In this document: in pieces, positions 9,370-17,759 of the stretch | Numbering within the stretch: position 1 is the first letter of the stretch | How the letters are laid out: each line of letters opens with the position of its first letter | Assembly: GCF_027497175.1 (NCBI RefSeq) | Contig: NZ_CP114901.1 | Span: 1,178,001 to 1,242,000, forward strand | Origin: Verrucosispora sp. WMMD573 | Lineage (GTDB): Bacteria; Actinomycetota; Actinomycetes; Mycobacteriales; Micromonosporaceae | DNA: 64,000 nt | Direction of reading: 5' to 3' | Position numbers and translations under genes: made by a program | Notes under the pieces: generated by a model | Seen by the model: the letters and a program-made list of their open reading frames with translations, nothing else | Database searches by the model: none | What the model was told of the DNA's origin: nothing

Positions 9370-9990
9370 ATGGGCGACGAGTGGCTCGTCGACGAACAGA
9401 TCGACGTCGACATCCAGCAGCTGAAGGACTTCGCGCTGGCCATCCAGAAGGAGATGGAGACCAACTTCCAGCCCAGCTTCGACAACGGTCTGCGTCCCAT
9501 GCTCACGGTGCAGGCACCGTTCGGCGGCGGCGGGCTCAAGGAAGCGGCGTTCTTCCGGGGTCGGCACGACGAGAGCCGGATGGCGATCTCCAATCTGATG
9601 GGCGACGTGATGAAGGGACTCACCGCCCTGAGCGTGGCCGCCGTGTCCATCTCGGCGGAGTACCTGACCGGGGACGCGCTGGCCCAGGCCACAAACGAGG
9701 ACGTCTACAACGCCTTCTCCGCCGTCGACGGCCAGGACACTCTCAGCGGCCGGTGGCAGGAGGGCACGGAGAACCCGGCGGACTCGGTGCCGGAGACGGC
9801 CCTGAACCCGGAGCCGATGAACCCCTACTACGGGCTGGACTCCTGCCCGACCGGTGAGCAGCGCGAGGAGACCCCGGAGTGGGCGCGGGCCGAGGTCGTC
9901 GGTGAGGGCTCCGGCAGCTATGTGATCCACGGTGACGGCGAGCGCATGCACGGCGAAGATCTCCGGCTGGATCAGTCGGATCTCCGGTGA
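9370..9990 (+). CDS. T7SS-linked helical protein with YxxxD motif, candidate substrate
   Basis: 206 residues, not assigned to a named family. The first 110 residues are predicted helical, with a break at FGGGGLKEAAFFRGRHDE where WXG-type proteins have their turn. Residues 153-157 are YYGLD, which fits the YxxxD/E export signal. The acidic C-terminal third looks disordered. It lies 131 bases after eccC and 31 bases before the Pro-rich WXG-like gene, so the two may be exported as a pair, as PE and PPE proteins are in mycobacteria. The start is preceded by GGGGGAGGGAAC. Confidence 0.7.
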   Translation: MGDEWLVDEQIDVDIQQLKDFALAIQKEMETNFQPSFDNGLRPMLTVQAPFGGGGLKEAAFFRGRHDESRMAISNLMGDVMKGLTALSVAAVSISAEYLTGDALAQATNEDVYNAFSAVDGQDTLSGRWQEGTENPADSVPETALNPEPMNPYYGLDSCPTGEQREETPEWARAEVVGEGSGSYVIHGDGERMHGEDLRLDQSDLR

Positions 9991-10021
9991 CGGTGGCACA
10001 GGCGAGGCCCGAGGAGCGGGG

Positions 10022-11767
10022 ATGAGCGACGACTACTACGGCTGGCAGCCGGTCAGCTACCCGATGTACTCCGGTGTGTCGGACGACTACGCGGCCGAGC
10101 GGGCCGCCCAGGCCACGCCGTACGAGCCAACGGCGTGGGATTCGGTGAACATCGAGCAGATGTGGGAGTACGTCCGCAAGGAGAGCGACGAGCGGACGAC
10201 GGCGCTCGCCGACATGTGGCGGCGGGCGGCCAGCCTGCTGCAGTCCACGCGGGACAACCTCAAGCGCCACGCCGACTCGCTGGACGCCCGCTGGCAGTCG
10301 CCAGCGGCACGGGTCTTCATGTCCCGCGTTGGTGCCACGCTGCACTCACTCGACGAGTGGAAAGAGGTGGCCAGCAACAACGCCACCGGCCTGGACCAGC
10401 TCGCCAGCAAGATCGAAACCGCCCAGCGGGAAATGAGGACACTCTGGCAGGAGTACCAGGCCGAGCAGACCCGGCAGGGCGAGCGCCGCTCGAACGACGA
10501 GGGCTTCCAGGCCGTCGACCTCGTCGACTGGATTCCCGGCGTCACCGGTAACGACGCCAAGTCGTACGAGGACGTGCAGAACGAGTACCACCAGCGCGCC
10601 AAGGGCATCGCCAAGCCGCTGGCCGACCTCTACATCGACGTCTACATCTCCAACATCTCCCGGGGTGGGAAGTTCAAGGGCCCGACGGACGCGGTCATCA
10701 CCACTCCGTCGAACGTGCCCCGCCCTGGCGCTCCGGGAGCACCGGGAGCGCCGCCGGCAGCACCCGGAACGCCCGGGCCCGCGCCGAATCGGCCCGACAT
10801 GCCGACTCGTCCAGACCTCGGCGACCGGCCGGCCGATCCGGCCGGTACACCGCCGCCCGGCGTGCCTGACGGCGTCACGCTCGCCGGCACCACGGCGCCC
10901 ACCGCGCCAGCCGGGCCACCACCCGCCACGCCGCCGGTCACCACGCCGGGCGTCCCCACGACGCCCGGGCCGGTCGCACCGCCGGTCACCGGCCCCGGGC
11001 TGCGCCCGAACAATCCCGGGCTCTCGCCGAACTCGGGGAACCGGCCGAACGCTCCACGCACCACGCTGCCCGGCTCGGGCGGCCCCGGCACCCCCGGCAA
11101 CGGCCGCGGTCCCGCACCGAACCGTCCGACACTTCCCGGGGCGGGTGGCCCGGGCAGCGGATCCGGTGCGCCGCCCGGCGGCAAGCGTGGTCCCGCACCG
11201 AACCGTCCGACGCTGCCCGGTAACACCGGCGGCGGTGCTCCCGGCGGTGGCCGAGGTCGGCCGGGCCTGGGCAGCCGGCCGGGCGCTGCGGCCACCCCAC
11301 CGCCGTCGAGCCCGCGCCTGCCCGGCTCCACCGCCCGCCCTGGTCAGCGCGGCACCGCCCCCGGGCGTCCCGCCGCACCTCCGCCGAGCCTCGGCGGCCA
11401 GCGTGGTGCCACCCCGGGCGGGCCGCCCAGAGCTGGTTCGCCGTTGAGCGGCAAGCCCACGGCTGGCAAACCGGTGACCGGCGGGAGCACCGCCGGTGCC
11501 CGGCCCGATCTGAGCGGACGCGCCGGGGCGGGCACCGGCCGGCCCGCGCCGACCACGGGTCCGGCGCCCTCGCTGGGCGGCCGACGCGGTGGGCCGACCA
11601 CCCCGGCTGCGCGTAAGGGTGCGCCGCACGACGGGGACCAGGAGACCTGGGAGTACGGCGACGGCGACGACGAGCTGTGGGCCACCGAGTCGTCGGCCGT
11701 CGGCGTCGTGGAGGCTCCGACGGAGCACCGCCCCCGAGAGCAGGGCAAGGCCCTCGGCCAGGGCTGA
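10022..11767 (+). CDS. WXG100-like protein with long Pro/Gly-rich tail, candidate T7SS substrate
   Basis: 581 residues. The N-terminal 200 are helical and carry W91-Q-S-P-A-A at a helix turn, a variant of the WXG turn seen in many actinobacterial T7SS proteins. From about residue 235 to 535 the chain is almost entirely Pro, Gly, Ala, Thr and Arg, with near-exact repeats of GPAPNRPTLPG. Near the C-terminus an acidic stretch contains YGDGD, a YxxxD match. The start at 10022 follows GAGGAG. The layout resembles PPE- or EspB-like exported proteins with an extended surface domain. Its function is unknown. The repeated coding DNA could be recombination-prone. Confidence 0.75.
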   Translation: MSDDYYGWQPVSYPMYSGVSDDYAAERAAQATPYEPTAWDSVNIEQMWEYVRKESDERTTALADMWRRAASLLQSTRDNLKRHADSLDARWQSPAARVFMSRVGATLHSLDEWKEVASNNATGLDQLASKIETAQREMRTLWQEYQAEQTRQGERRSNDEGFQAVDLVDWIPGVTGNDAKSYEDVQNEYHQRAKGIAKPLADLYIDVYISNISRGGKFKGPTDAVITTPSNVPRPGAPGAPGAPPAAPGTPGPAPNRPDMPTRPDLGDRPADPAGTPPPGVPDGVTLAGTTAPTAPAGPPPATPPVTTPGVPTTPGPVAPPVTGPGLRPNNPGLSPNSGNRPNAPRTTLPGSGGPGTPGNGRGPAPNRPTLPGAGGPGSGSGAPPGGKRGPAPNRPTLPGNTGGGAPGGGRGRPGLGSRPGAAATPPPSSPRLPGSTARPGQRGTAPGRPAAPPPSLGGQRGATPGGPPRAGSPLSGKPTAGKPVTGGSTAGARPDLSGRAGAGTGRPAPTTGPAPSLGGRRGGPTTPAARKGAPHDGDQETWEYGDGDDELWATESSAVGVVEAPTEHRPREQGKALGQG

Positions 11768-11774
11768 TGTGATT

Positions 11775-11808
11775 CGGGTCGGTCACCCAACACTGGGTGG
11801 CCGACCCG
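11775..11808 (+). terminator. hairpin terminator after the Pro-rich gene
   Basis: CGGGTCGG pairs with CCGACCCG and CACCCA with TGGGTG around an ACAC loop, giving about 15 paired positions. It begins 8 bases after the stop codon and separates this gene from the second mycosin. Confidence 0.8.
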
Positions 11809-11873
11809 TACCATGCAGTGACCGTCCAACCCCGGCCGTTCCGGCTGTGGCCCCCAGTGGAAGGTAGACGGGC

Positions 11874-13166
11874 ATGCGTGTCCTCGCCCGATCGGCGGCC
11901 GTCTTGGCGATCGCCGCCGCGAGTGTCCTGGCACCTCTGGGACTGCCTGCCGCCCCCGCGCTGGCCGATTCCACCAGGCGCGAATCGTGGCATCTGAAGG
12001 CCCTGGAGATACCCGAGTTGCACAAGATCGCTCAGGGGGACGGTGTCGTGGTGGCGGTGATCGACACCGGGGTGGACGCGAAGCACCAGGATCTCAAGGA
12101 CAACGTCCTGCCCGGAGTGGACTTCTACGACGAGGATGCCAGGGGCCGGGTCGACCGGGTGGGCCATGGCACCGCCATCGCCTCGTTGATTGCCGGCCAC
12201 GGCCACGGGCGGGGCAACCGCGATGGCGTGCTCGGCATCGCCCCGAAGGCCAAGATCCTCCCGGTGACCATCAAGAGCAAGCGGAGCCCGCTGATCCAGC
12301 CGACCGCCATCGCCGCAGGAATCAACTGGGCGGTCGACCACGGCGCGGACATTATCAACGTCTCGCTGTCGAGCAGCTTCAACGAGGAGCTGAATCAAGC
12401 CGTCGAACGGGCCTACCAGCGGAACGTCATCGTGGTAGCGGCCGTCGGCAATCGTCAGGATTCGATCATCGCCAGCCCGGCCTCCCACCAGAGCGCCATG
12501 GCCGTCAACGGCACCGACCGCAGCGGCACGATCAGCGAAGAGGCCGCGCTACCGGCCGAGCAGGTCGACATAGCCGCGCCGGGCGAGGACATCGTGCACG
12601 CCGTCCCGGGCAACCGGTACGACGCCGGGTTCGGCAGCAGCCTCAGCACGGCCCTCGTCTCCGGCGCGCTCGCGTTGGTGAAGGCCGAATATCCGGACCT
12701 GAACGGCTACGAGATGTTCCAGCGCCTGCTGGAGACCACTCGTGATGAGGGCGAGCCCGGCCACGACCTGCACTACGGGTGGGGCGCGCTTGACATCCGG
12801 CAGGCGTTGACCGGTGAGCCGGACGGCCGGGGCACCCGCCCCTCCGCGTCAGCAGCGGGCGACTACGGCCTGGAGCCGTGGCAGGCCGACCCGCGCGAGC
12901 GCGAGGACGGCATCCTGGTCTTCGTGTGGGCGGTGATCATCGCCGTCCTCCTGCTCATCGTCGGCGGGGTCGTGGCCACCGTAATGCTGCTGCGGGGCCG
13001 CGCACGCCAACTGCAGACGGAGCCGGCCGACGAGGATCCGTCGGATGAGTCCGCGGCGTCTCGATCTGTTGCGTCTGCGGCAGGAGGCCCGGTGCCGCCG
13101 GCCGGCGACGCCGATCAGCCGGTGGACAGAATCGACGACACGGTCTGGCAACGCCCGCCCGGCTGA
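11874..13166 (+). CDS. mycP: mycosin-type S8 serine protease
   Basis: 430 residues: signal peptide about 1-31 (ending APALA), subtilisin domain 40-310, a Pro-poor linker, one transmembrane helix about 345-370 (VWAVIIAVLLLIVGGVVA) and a cytosolic tail. The triad is visible as D64 (VIDTG), H98 (GHGTA) and S256. The serine block reads GSSLSTALVSG rather than GTSxAAPxVSG, so the usual Pro is Ala and the Thr is Ser. The oxyanion-hole Asn is present in AAVGN. It is likely an active but divergent mycosin. It is the second one in the locus and precedes a small membrane protein by 24 bases. Confidence 0.9.
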   Translation: MRVLARSAAVLAIAAASVLAPLGLPAAPALADSTRRESWHLKALEIPELHKIAQGDGVVVAVIDTGVDAKHQDLKDNVLPGVDFYDEDARGRVDRVGHGTAIASLIAGHGHGRGNRDGVLGIAPKAKILPVTIKSKRSPLIQPTAIAAGINWAVDHGADIINVSLSSSFNEELNQAVERAYQRNVIVVAAVGNRQDSIIASPASHQSAMAVNGTDRSGTISEEAALPAEQVDIAAPGEDIVHAVPGNRYDAGFGSSLSTALVSGALALVKAEYPDLNGYEMFQRLLETTRDEGEPGHDLHYGWGALDIRQALTGEPDGRGTRPSASAAGDYGLEPWQADPREREDGILVFVWAVIIAVLLLIVGGVVATVMLLRGRARQLQTEPADEDPSDESAASRSVASAAGGPVPPAGDADQPVDRIDDTVWQRPPG

Positions 13167-13190
13167 CCCCGTCGTCCCGAGGAGGCATCC

Positions 13191-13697
13191 ATGTCGTTCG
13201 CCGCGCCAGCCGGCGAGTCCCCGAACCTCGGCCCGTCACCTGGTACGCCTCCTGGCGATGCGAGGCCGACGCGAGGTCGGCGACCCGTTGTCGTCACCCT
13301 CGCCGCCCTGCTGATGGTGCCCTCGATCGTCGTCTGGCTGATCGCCGGGGTCGCCTTCTTCCTGGCTATGCTGCGCGCCGAGGGCGACGGGCTGGGCAGG
13401 TTCCTGGTGGTGGGCATCGGTGCCGGCATACTGGCGATCGCGCTGCTGGTGGTGCTTCTCGCGTCCATGGGAATCGTGCTGGCCTGGAGGGGCGACAACG
13501 CGGCCGGCCTGGCCGTGCCGGCCGGATTCACCTTCGGACTCTTCGTGGTGGTCATCGTCACGCTGCTGGCGCAGGGCAAGCTCAGTTATCACCCGACGAT
13601 GGTCACGCCGCTTGTGGTGGGTGGGCTGGCCGGTGTCTCGCTCACCCTGCTCAAGAGCCCGCCAGCGCGGGCCTGGTTCGCCGGCCGCAGCCGCTGA
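13191..13697 (+). CDS. small integral membrane protein of the T7SS locus
   Basis: 168 residues with four predicted transmembrane helices: TLAALLMVPSIVVWLIAGVA, LVVGIGAGILAIALLVVLLA, GFTFGLFVVVIVTLL and a shorter LVVGGLAGVSLTLL. The first 40 residues are Pro/Gly-rich and cytosolic. The family is not recognised. The ribosome site GGAGG lies six bases before ATG, and the gene starts 24 bases after the second mycosin, so the two are probably co-transcribed. It may be an accessory membrane component, but nothing in the sequence proves that. Confidence 0.75.
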   Translation: MSFAAPAGESPNLGPSPGTPPGDARPTRGRRPVVVTLAALLMVPSIVVWLIAGVAFFLAMLRAEGDGLGRFLVVGIGAGILAIALLVVLLASMGIVLAWRGDNAAGLAVPAGFTFGLFVVVIVTLLAQGKLSYHPTMVTPLVVGGLAGVSLTLLKSPPARAWFAGRSR

Positions 13698-13698
13698 G

Positions 13699-13728
13699 GA
13701 CCGCCGGGGGCAGCACGAGCCGGCGGTC
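13699..13728. terminator. bidirectional hairpin terminator
   Basis: GACCGCCGG and CCGGCGGTC arms enclose a 12-base loop. It lies between two convergent genes ending at 13697 and 13742. Confidence 0.75.
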
Positions 13729-13741
13729 GGCGCACCGTGGG

Positions 13742-14998
13742 TCAGACCGGAGACCAGCGGCGGCCGGCGGCGTCGAACCGAGCCAGCAGCTCGTCACGGC
13801 CGTCGGCGTGCAGGCAGTGCAGCTCGGTGCCGTCCGGGATGACCAGCGACTCCATTCGTGGCTGCCCCTGTCCCCAATCCTCGGGCGTCGCCTCGCCGGG
13901 AGGCCAGCGCAGCACCGCCACCCATTCGTCCGACTCCTCGAACGGAGAGCCCGCACCGAGCAGCCCCAGCCGTCGGTACAGCCGGATCGGGGTGTCCCGC
14001 CCCGGTCCGTGCCAGGCGTGCACCAACCCGGCCGCCCGGTCGTACCCGTCGTCCAGGTAGGACGTCAGATAGCGGTGCGGAATGACCAGTTGCAGCAGCA
14101 GCGGCGCGTCGGGGTCGGGGTCGTCGTCGGCGGTGGATTCCGGCGCCGGGCGGGGCACCGGCACGCCAACCGTCGACGGGTCGGCGTACCGGGCCGTGTC
14201 GCGCCGTTGCTGCTCCTGTTCGGCCGCCTCGTGGATCACCTGTCGCAACTCGCCGAGCCAGTCGCGCAGCGTCACCACCGCCTCCCCGGGCAGCGCCGCC
14301 GCCAGTGGCGTCTCCGGGTTGAGCAGCAGCTGCCAGGAGTGATCCGGCCAGTGGTCGGTGAGCTGGAGGCTGCTGACCACCACCAGATCCCGCTCACCGA
14401 GCGCCTGCCGCAGGCGACCCTCCGAGCTGAACACCGGCAGACTTGGCCGGCCCTGGTCGTCGGAGACGGTCCACCACGGAAAGTCCGGATCGGACAGGTC
14501 CCGCGTCGCCGAACCCTCCGGGTCCACCGGCAGCACCAGCTCGGCCCGGAGCAGGGCGGACATCAGGGCGTTCGGGTCCTGAAGCCGGATCGCCTCACGG
14601 AGCGGTCGCTCGGCCTCCACCACCGGCGCGCTCAGGGCCCGAAGCTCGTCAGCGGTCAGTCGCACGCCGATCGGCAACCCGGCGTCGACCGCCAGCACCC
14701 ATTCGTCGTGGGGCCAGTCGACGACGATGTCGACAAGTCCCGACACCCGGTAGCTCACCGAGCGTCCGGGCATGCCGGCGGCGATCGCCGCCGGTGAGGT
14801 GTACGCGAGCACGTGGGTGACACCCTCGTGCTGCGCGGTCGGCCACGCCATCGTCTCCCGTCCGGCGGCCGCGGCGGGCGACACGGGGAGTAACAGCGGT
14901 CCGGCGACGAGTTCGGTGAGGAACCCTTCCCGGTCGTCGGCCTCGGCGGCGGCCAGCAATGCGCGTTCGGTGGCCGTGGTGGGCTGCCAGCCGGTCAC
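13742..14998 (-). CDS. SseB-domain protein of the T7SS locus
   Basis: 418 residues. Residues 10-120 (TATERALLAAAEADDREGF... then LPVSP and VLAYTS) match the SseB N-terminal domain. A second copy seems to follow around 135-240 (RPLREAIRLQDPNALMSALL, then LVLPVDPEG and LPVFSSEGRL). The C-terminal part is acidic and contains HRYLTSYLDDGYDR. SseB-like proteins are common beside actinobacterial ESX loci, but their role is not settled. The GTG start overlaps the stop of the SUKH-3 gene (GTGA), which suggests translational coupling. It is the last gene of a three-gene operon. Confidence 0.75.
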   Translation of the reverse strand: MTGWQPTTATERALLAAAEADDREGFLTELVAGPLLLPVSPAAAAGRETMAWPTAQHEGVTHVLAYTSPAAIAAGMPGRSVSYRVSGLVDIVVDWPHDEWVLAVDAGLPIGVRLTADELRALSAPVVEAERPLREAIRLQDPNALMSALLRAELVLPVDPEGSATRDLSDPDFPWWTVSDDQGRPSLPVFSSEGRLRQALGERDLVVVSSLQLTDHWPDHSWQLLLNPETPLAAALPGEAVVTLRDWLGELRQVIHEAAEQEQQRRDTARYADPSTVGVPVPRPAPESTADDDPDPDAPLLLQLVIPHRYLTSYLDDGYDRAAGLVHAWHGPGRDTPIRLYRRLGLLGAGSPFEESDEWVAVLRWPPGEATPEDWGQGQPRMESLVIPDGTELHCLHADGRDELLARFDAAGRRWSPV

Positions 14999-15480
14999 CA
15001 GGTGCCGTCCGTGCGTACCCGCTGGGGACGACGACCGAGCACCAGCGTGCTGAGCGCCTCGTCGACATCAGCGCCGAGGAACCAGTCCCCGGTGTGGTCC
15101 AGCACGAACACCCGACCGTGCTCGTCGACCGCCAGGATCCCGGCGCCGTCGCCTTCTTCGCCGAGCGGGCTCAGTGACACGCCGATCGCCTCGGCCAGCT
15201 CGGCGAGGGTTTCCACCGAGTGCCGCACCAGGAACGGGTCGAGGTGGAATTCGCTCGGCGCGACCTGTTCGCCCTCCCCCTGCGGGCGCACCCGCAACCC
15301 GCCGAACTCGGCGTACGCCTCGATCGCCCGGGCGGTCACGGTGTGCTGGCGACCGCCGGGTGTGGCGTGAGCGGCGATCCGCAGTCCCCACTCGCGGCCC
15401 CGGCTCTCGTCGGAGCGGTCGGGCGACCAGCCAGCGGCGGCGAGGGTCTGCGCCACCAGGGGCGGAAAGCGCTCGCTCAT
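14995..15480 (-). CDS. SUKH-3 domain immunity-type protein
   Basis: 161 residues beginning MSERFPPLVAQTLAAAGWSP, the SUKH-3 N-terminal pattern, with AYAEFGGLRV in the middle and GRVFVLDHTGDWFLGADVDEAL at the end. SUKH proteins neutralise a wide range of toxins, including nucleic-acid deaminases. It starts within the stop codon of the upstream YwqJ-type deaminase gene (ATGA overlap) and ends within the start of the SseB-like gene (GTGA). That order is what a toxin followed by its antidote would show. Alternatively it could be a general peptide-binding adaptor of the T7SS. Confidence 0.8.
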   Translation of the reverse strand: MSERFPPLVAQTLAAAGWSPDRSDESRGREWGLRIAAHATPGGRQHTVTARAIEAYAEFGGLRVRPQGEGEQVAPSEFHLDPFLVRHSVETLAELAEAIGVSLSPLGEEGDGAGILAVDEHGRVFVLDHTGDWFLGADVDEALSTLVLGRRPQRVRTDGTW

Positions 15481-15860
15481 GTCAGCGCCTCCACGCCGAA
15501 CCAGTCCAGCAGGGCGGCGCAGGAGCGACAGGGCGGCGCAACCTCGCCGTGGCGCGGGTCGCCCTCCTCGCGGACCCGGGTGACCCGGACTTTCGCGCCC
15601 CAGAGCAGCGCGCGGGAGCGGGCGGCGTCCAGTGGTGGCCCGCCGGCCTCGGCGGCGTAGAGCCGGTCGGAGATCAGCACCGCCTCGGCGCACCAGCCGG
15701 CGTAGCGCTCGCGCTGGTCGACCGGCAGCCCGTGCAGGAAGCGCCGGACCACCGGATGCAGGTCAGGGGTCAGATCTCCGCGTACCGAGGTGTGCGTGTG
15801 GACGGTGCCGTCGGCCAGCAGCGCACCGGCCGCCAGCGGCAGCATCCGTGGCTGCGCCAT
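15477..15860 (-). CDS. YwqJ-type deaminase-fold protein
   Basis: 127 residues with the zinc deaminase signature of the YwqJ family: W-C57-A-E59 near the middle and PPC111-R-S-C114 near the end. C57, C111 and C114 would bind zinc and E59 would be the proton shuttle. The segment HTHTSVRGD matches the conserved first strands. Proteins of this fold occur as toxin tips of polymorphic exported toxins. This one is free-standing with no targeting domain. The start at 15860 follows GGGAGG; the longer reading to 15932 lacks a ribosome site. It leads an operon with SUKH-3 and SseB-like genes and diverges from the EccA-like gene. The substrate is unknown. Confidence 0.75.
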   Translation of the reverse strand: MAQPRMLPLAAGALLADGTVHTHTSVRGDLTPDLHPVVRRFLHGLPVDQRERYAGWCAEAVLISDRLYAAEAGGPPLDAARSRALLWGAKVRVTRVREEGDPRHGEVAPPCRSCAALLDWFGVEALT

Positions 15861-16048
15861 CCGTCCTCCCGGTAGTCGACAGGGGATTCCCGGCGAGGGT
15901 TCGCCCGGCCCGCCAGCGAGCCTAACCGTCACCGTCCGTCCGACGGGGGTGGCGTCCGGGCACCACTGGCATCGAGGGGCTCACACCGCGTCGACCGCCT
16001 GGGATATCGTCGGTTCCGCCCCCCTCTTCGCCGTCCAGAGCCGGAGCC

Positions 16049-17728
16049 ATGACGCGCACCCTTCTCGTCTCCCCGGATCAGCCCGGTGCCTACCCGTCCA
16101 TCGGGGAGGCGCTGGCGGTGGCCAGCGACGACACCGTCGTCTCGGTCAGCCCCGGCACCTACCACGAGGCCCTGTTCGTCAACGACCGTGGCATCAGCGT
16201 GGTCGCCGCGCAGGGTTCGGGCACGGTCACCATCGACGCGTCCTCCGGGACCTATCCGACGGTGTCCTGCAACTCCGGCCGGTTGGAGTTGCGCGACCTG
16301 GTCCTGAAGGCCGGTGACGCGCCGGTGGTGGTGGCCGACCGCGCGAGGCTGACCATGACCGGGTGCGAGCTGAGCGCCGGCTTCGGCGCGGCGATCCAGG
16401 TGGCCGGCCGTTCGGAGTTCACGCTCACCCGCTGCCGGGTGACCGGCGGACGGTACGGCCTGGTGGTGGAGGATTCCGACGGCAGCGTCGAGGGGTGCGA
16501 GTTCACTGATCTCAGCGAGGACGGCATCATCGTGCGGATCGGGGCGGCCCCGACCATCCGTACCAGCACAGTGACCCGCTGCGGCAACCGGGGCATCTAC
16601 ATCTACCAGTACGGCCGACCGATCATCGAGACCTGCGAGATCTCCCAGACCGGGCAGGCCGGCGTGGCGGTGGTCCATCAGAGCGCCCCGGTGCTGCGTC
16701 GCTGCCGGATCCGCGACACCCGTGGGCCGGCGGTCTCCTTCGCCCGGGGCTGTCGCGGCAGTGTGGAGGAGTGCACCACAGAGAACACCGGCCAGCCGGC
16801 GATCGAGATCGCCGAGGGTGCCGACCCGACCATCGTCGAGGGCACCGTCAACCGTAAGGCCACGTTCGGCGCCGACGCCGCCCGCGCCACCACCGGTCAG
16901 GACGCCGCCCGGGTGGAGAAGCTGCTGGCCGAGCTGGCGGCCATGGTCGGCCTGGAATCGGTGAAGGAGGAGGTCCGCGCCCTCATCGACGAGATCCAGG
17001 TCAACGAGTGGCGGCGCAGCGCCGGGCTACCCGTCGGCGCGGTCAGCCATCACCTGATCTTCGCGGGTGCCCCCGGCACCGGTAAGACCACGGTGGCGCG
17101 CATCTACGGTGACCTGCTGGCGGCGCTGGGCGCGCTGCCCGGCGGCGCCTTCCGCGAGGTCTCCCGACGTGACCTGGTCGGCCAGTACATCGGCCACACC
17201 GCCGAGAAGACCGCCGCCGCGTTCGAACTGGCGCGCGGGGGCGTGCTCTTCATCGATGAGGCGTACACCCTGTCCCGGTCGTCGGGCACCGGCGGCGACT
17301 TCGGGCAGGAGGCCATCGACACGCTGGTCAAGCTCATGGAGGATCACCGCGACGAGATCGCTGTGATCGCGGCCGGCTACACCGGCGAGATGCTCCAGTT
17401 CCTCGACGCCAACCCCGGTCTGGCCTCCCGCTTCGCCAAGACTGTCGAGTTTGGCAACTACTCCCCGGAGCAGTTGGTGGTCATCGTGGAGCGGATGGCC
17501 GGCGGCGATGAGTACCTGCTCGCCGATGGCGTGTCCGAGGTGCTCCGGGAGCACTTCGGCACCATCGAACGGGACCAGAATTTCGGCAACGCGCGGGAGG
17601 CGCGCAAGCTCTTCGAGGGGGTACGCAAGGCACAGGCTCAGCGGTTGCGCCAGTCCGGGCAGCGTCCGAGCCTCGACGAGCTGCGGACCGTGACCGTGGC
17701 CGACGTACGCGCCGCGATCGGGCGATGA
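16049..17728 (+). CDS. EccA-like AAA ATPase with N-terminal beta-helix domain
   Basis: 559 residues. Residues 1-275 form a right-handed beta-helix with repeated short strands (for example GRLELRDLVLKAGDAPVVVA, then SEFTLTRCRVTGGRYGLVVE), like pectate-lyase-type repeats. Residues 290-559 are a CbxX/CfqX-type AAA domain with P-loop GAPGTGKT at 340-347, Walker B LFIDEAY near 401 and a sensor block SRFAKTVEF. In mycobacteria EccA has a TPR domain in front of the same ATPase, so here a beta-helix seems to replace it. EccA is cytosolic and helps deliver certain substrates. It starts 31 bases before eccE and diverges from the deaminase operon. Confidence 0.85.
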   Translation: MTRTLLVSPDQPGAYPSIGEALAVASDDTVVSVSPGTYHEALFVNDRGISVVAAQGSGTVTIDASSGTYPTVSCNSGRLELRDLVLKAGDAPVVVADRARLTMTGCELSAGFGAAIQVAGRSEFTLTRCRVTGGRYGLVVEDSDGSVEGCEFTDLSEDGIIVRIGAAPTIRTSTVTRCGNRGIYIYQYGRPIIETCEISQTGQAGVAVVHQSAPVLRRCRIRDTRGPAVSFARGCRGSVEECTTENTGQPAIEIAEGADPTIVEGTVNRKATFGADAARATTGQDAARVEKLLAELAAMVGLESVKEEVRALIDEIQVNEWRRSAGLPVGAVSHHLIFAGAPGTGKTTVARIYGDLLAALGALPGGAFREVSRRDLVGQYIGHTAEKTAAAFELARGGVLFIDEAYTLSRSSGTGGDFGQEAIDTLVKLMEDHRDEIAVIAAGYTGEMLQFLDANPGLASRFAKTVEFGNYSPEQLVVIVERMAGGDEYLLADGVSEVLREHFGTIERDQNFGNAREARKLFEGVRKAQAQRLRQSGQRPSLDELRTVTVADVRAAIGR

Positions 17729-17759
17729 CGATGCCGCGCCGGTCAGGGAGGGACGTGCG

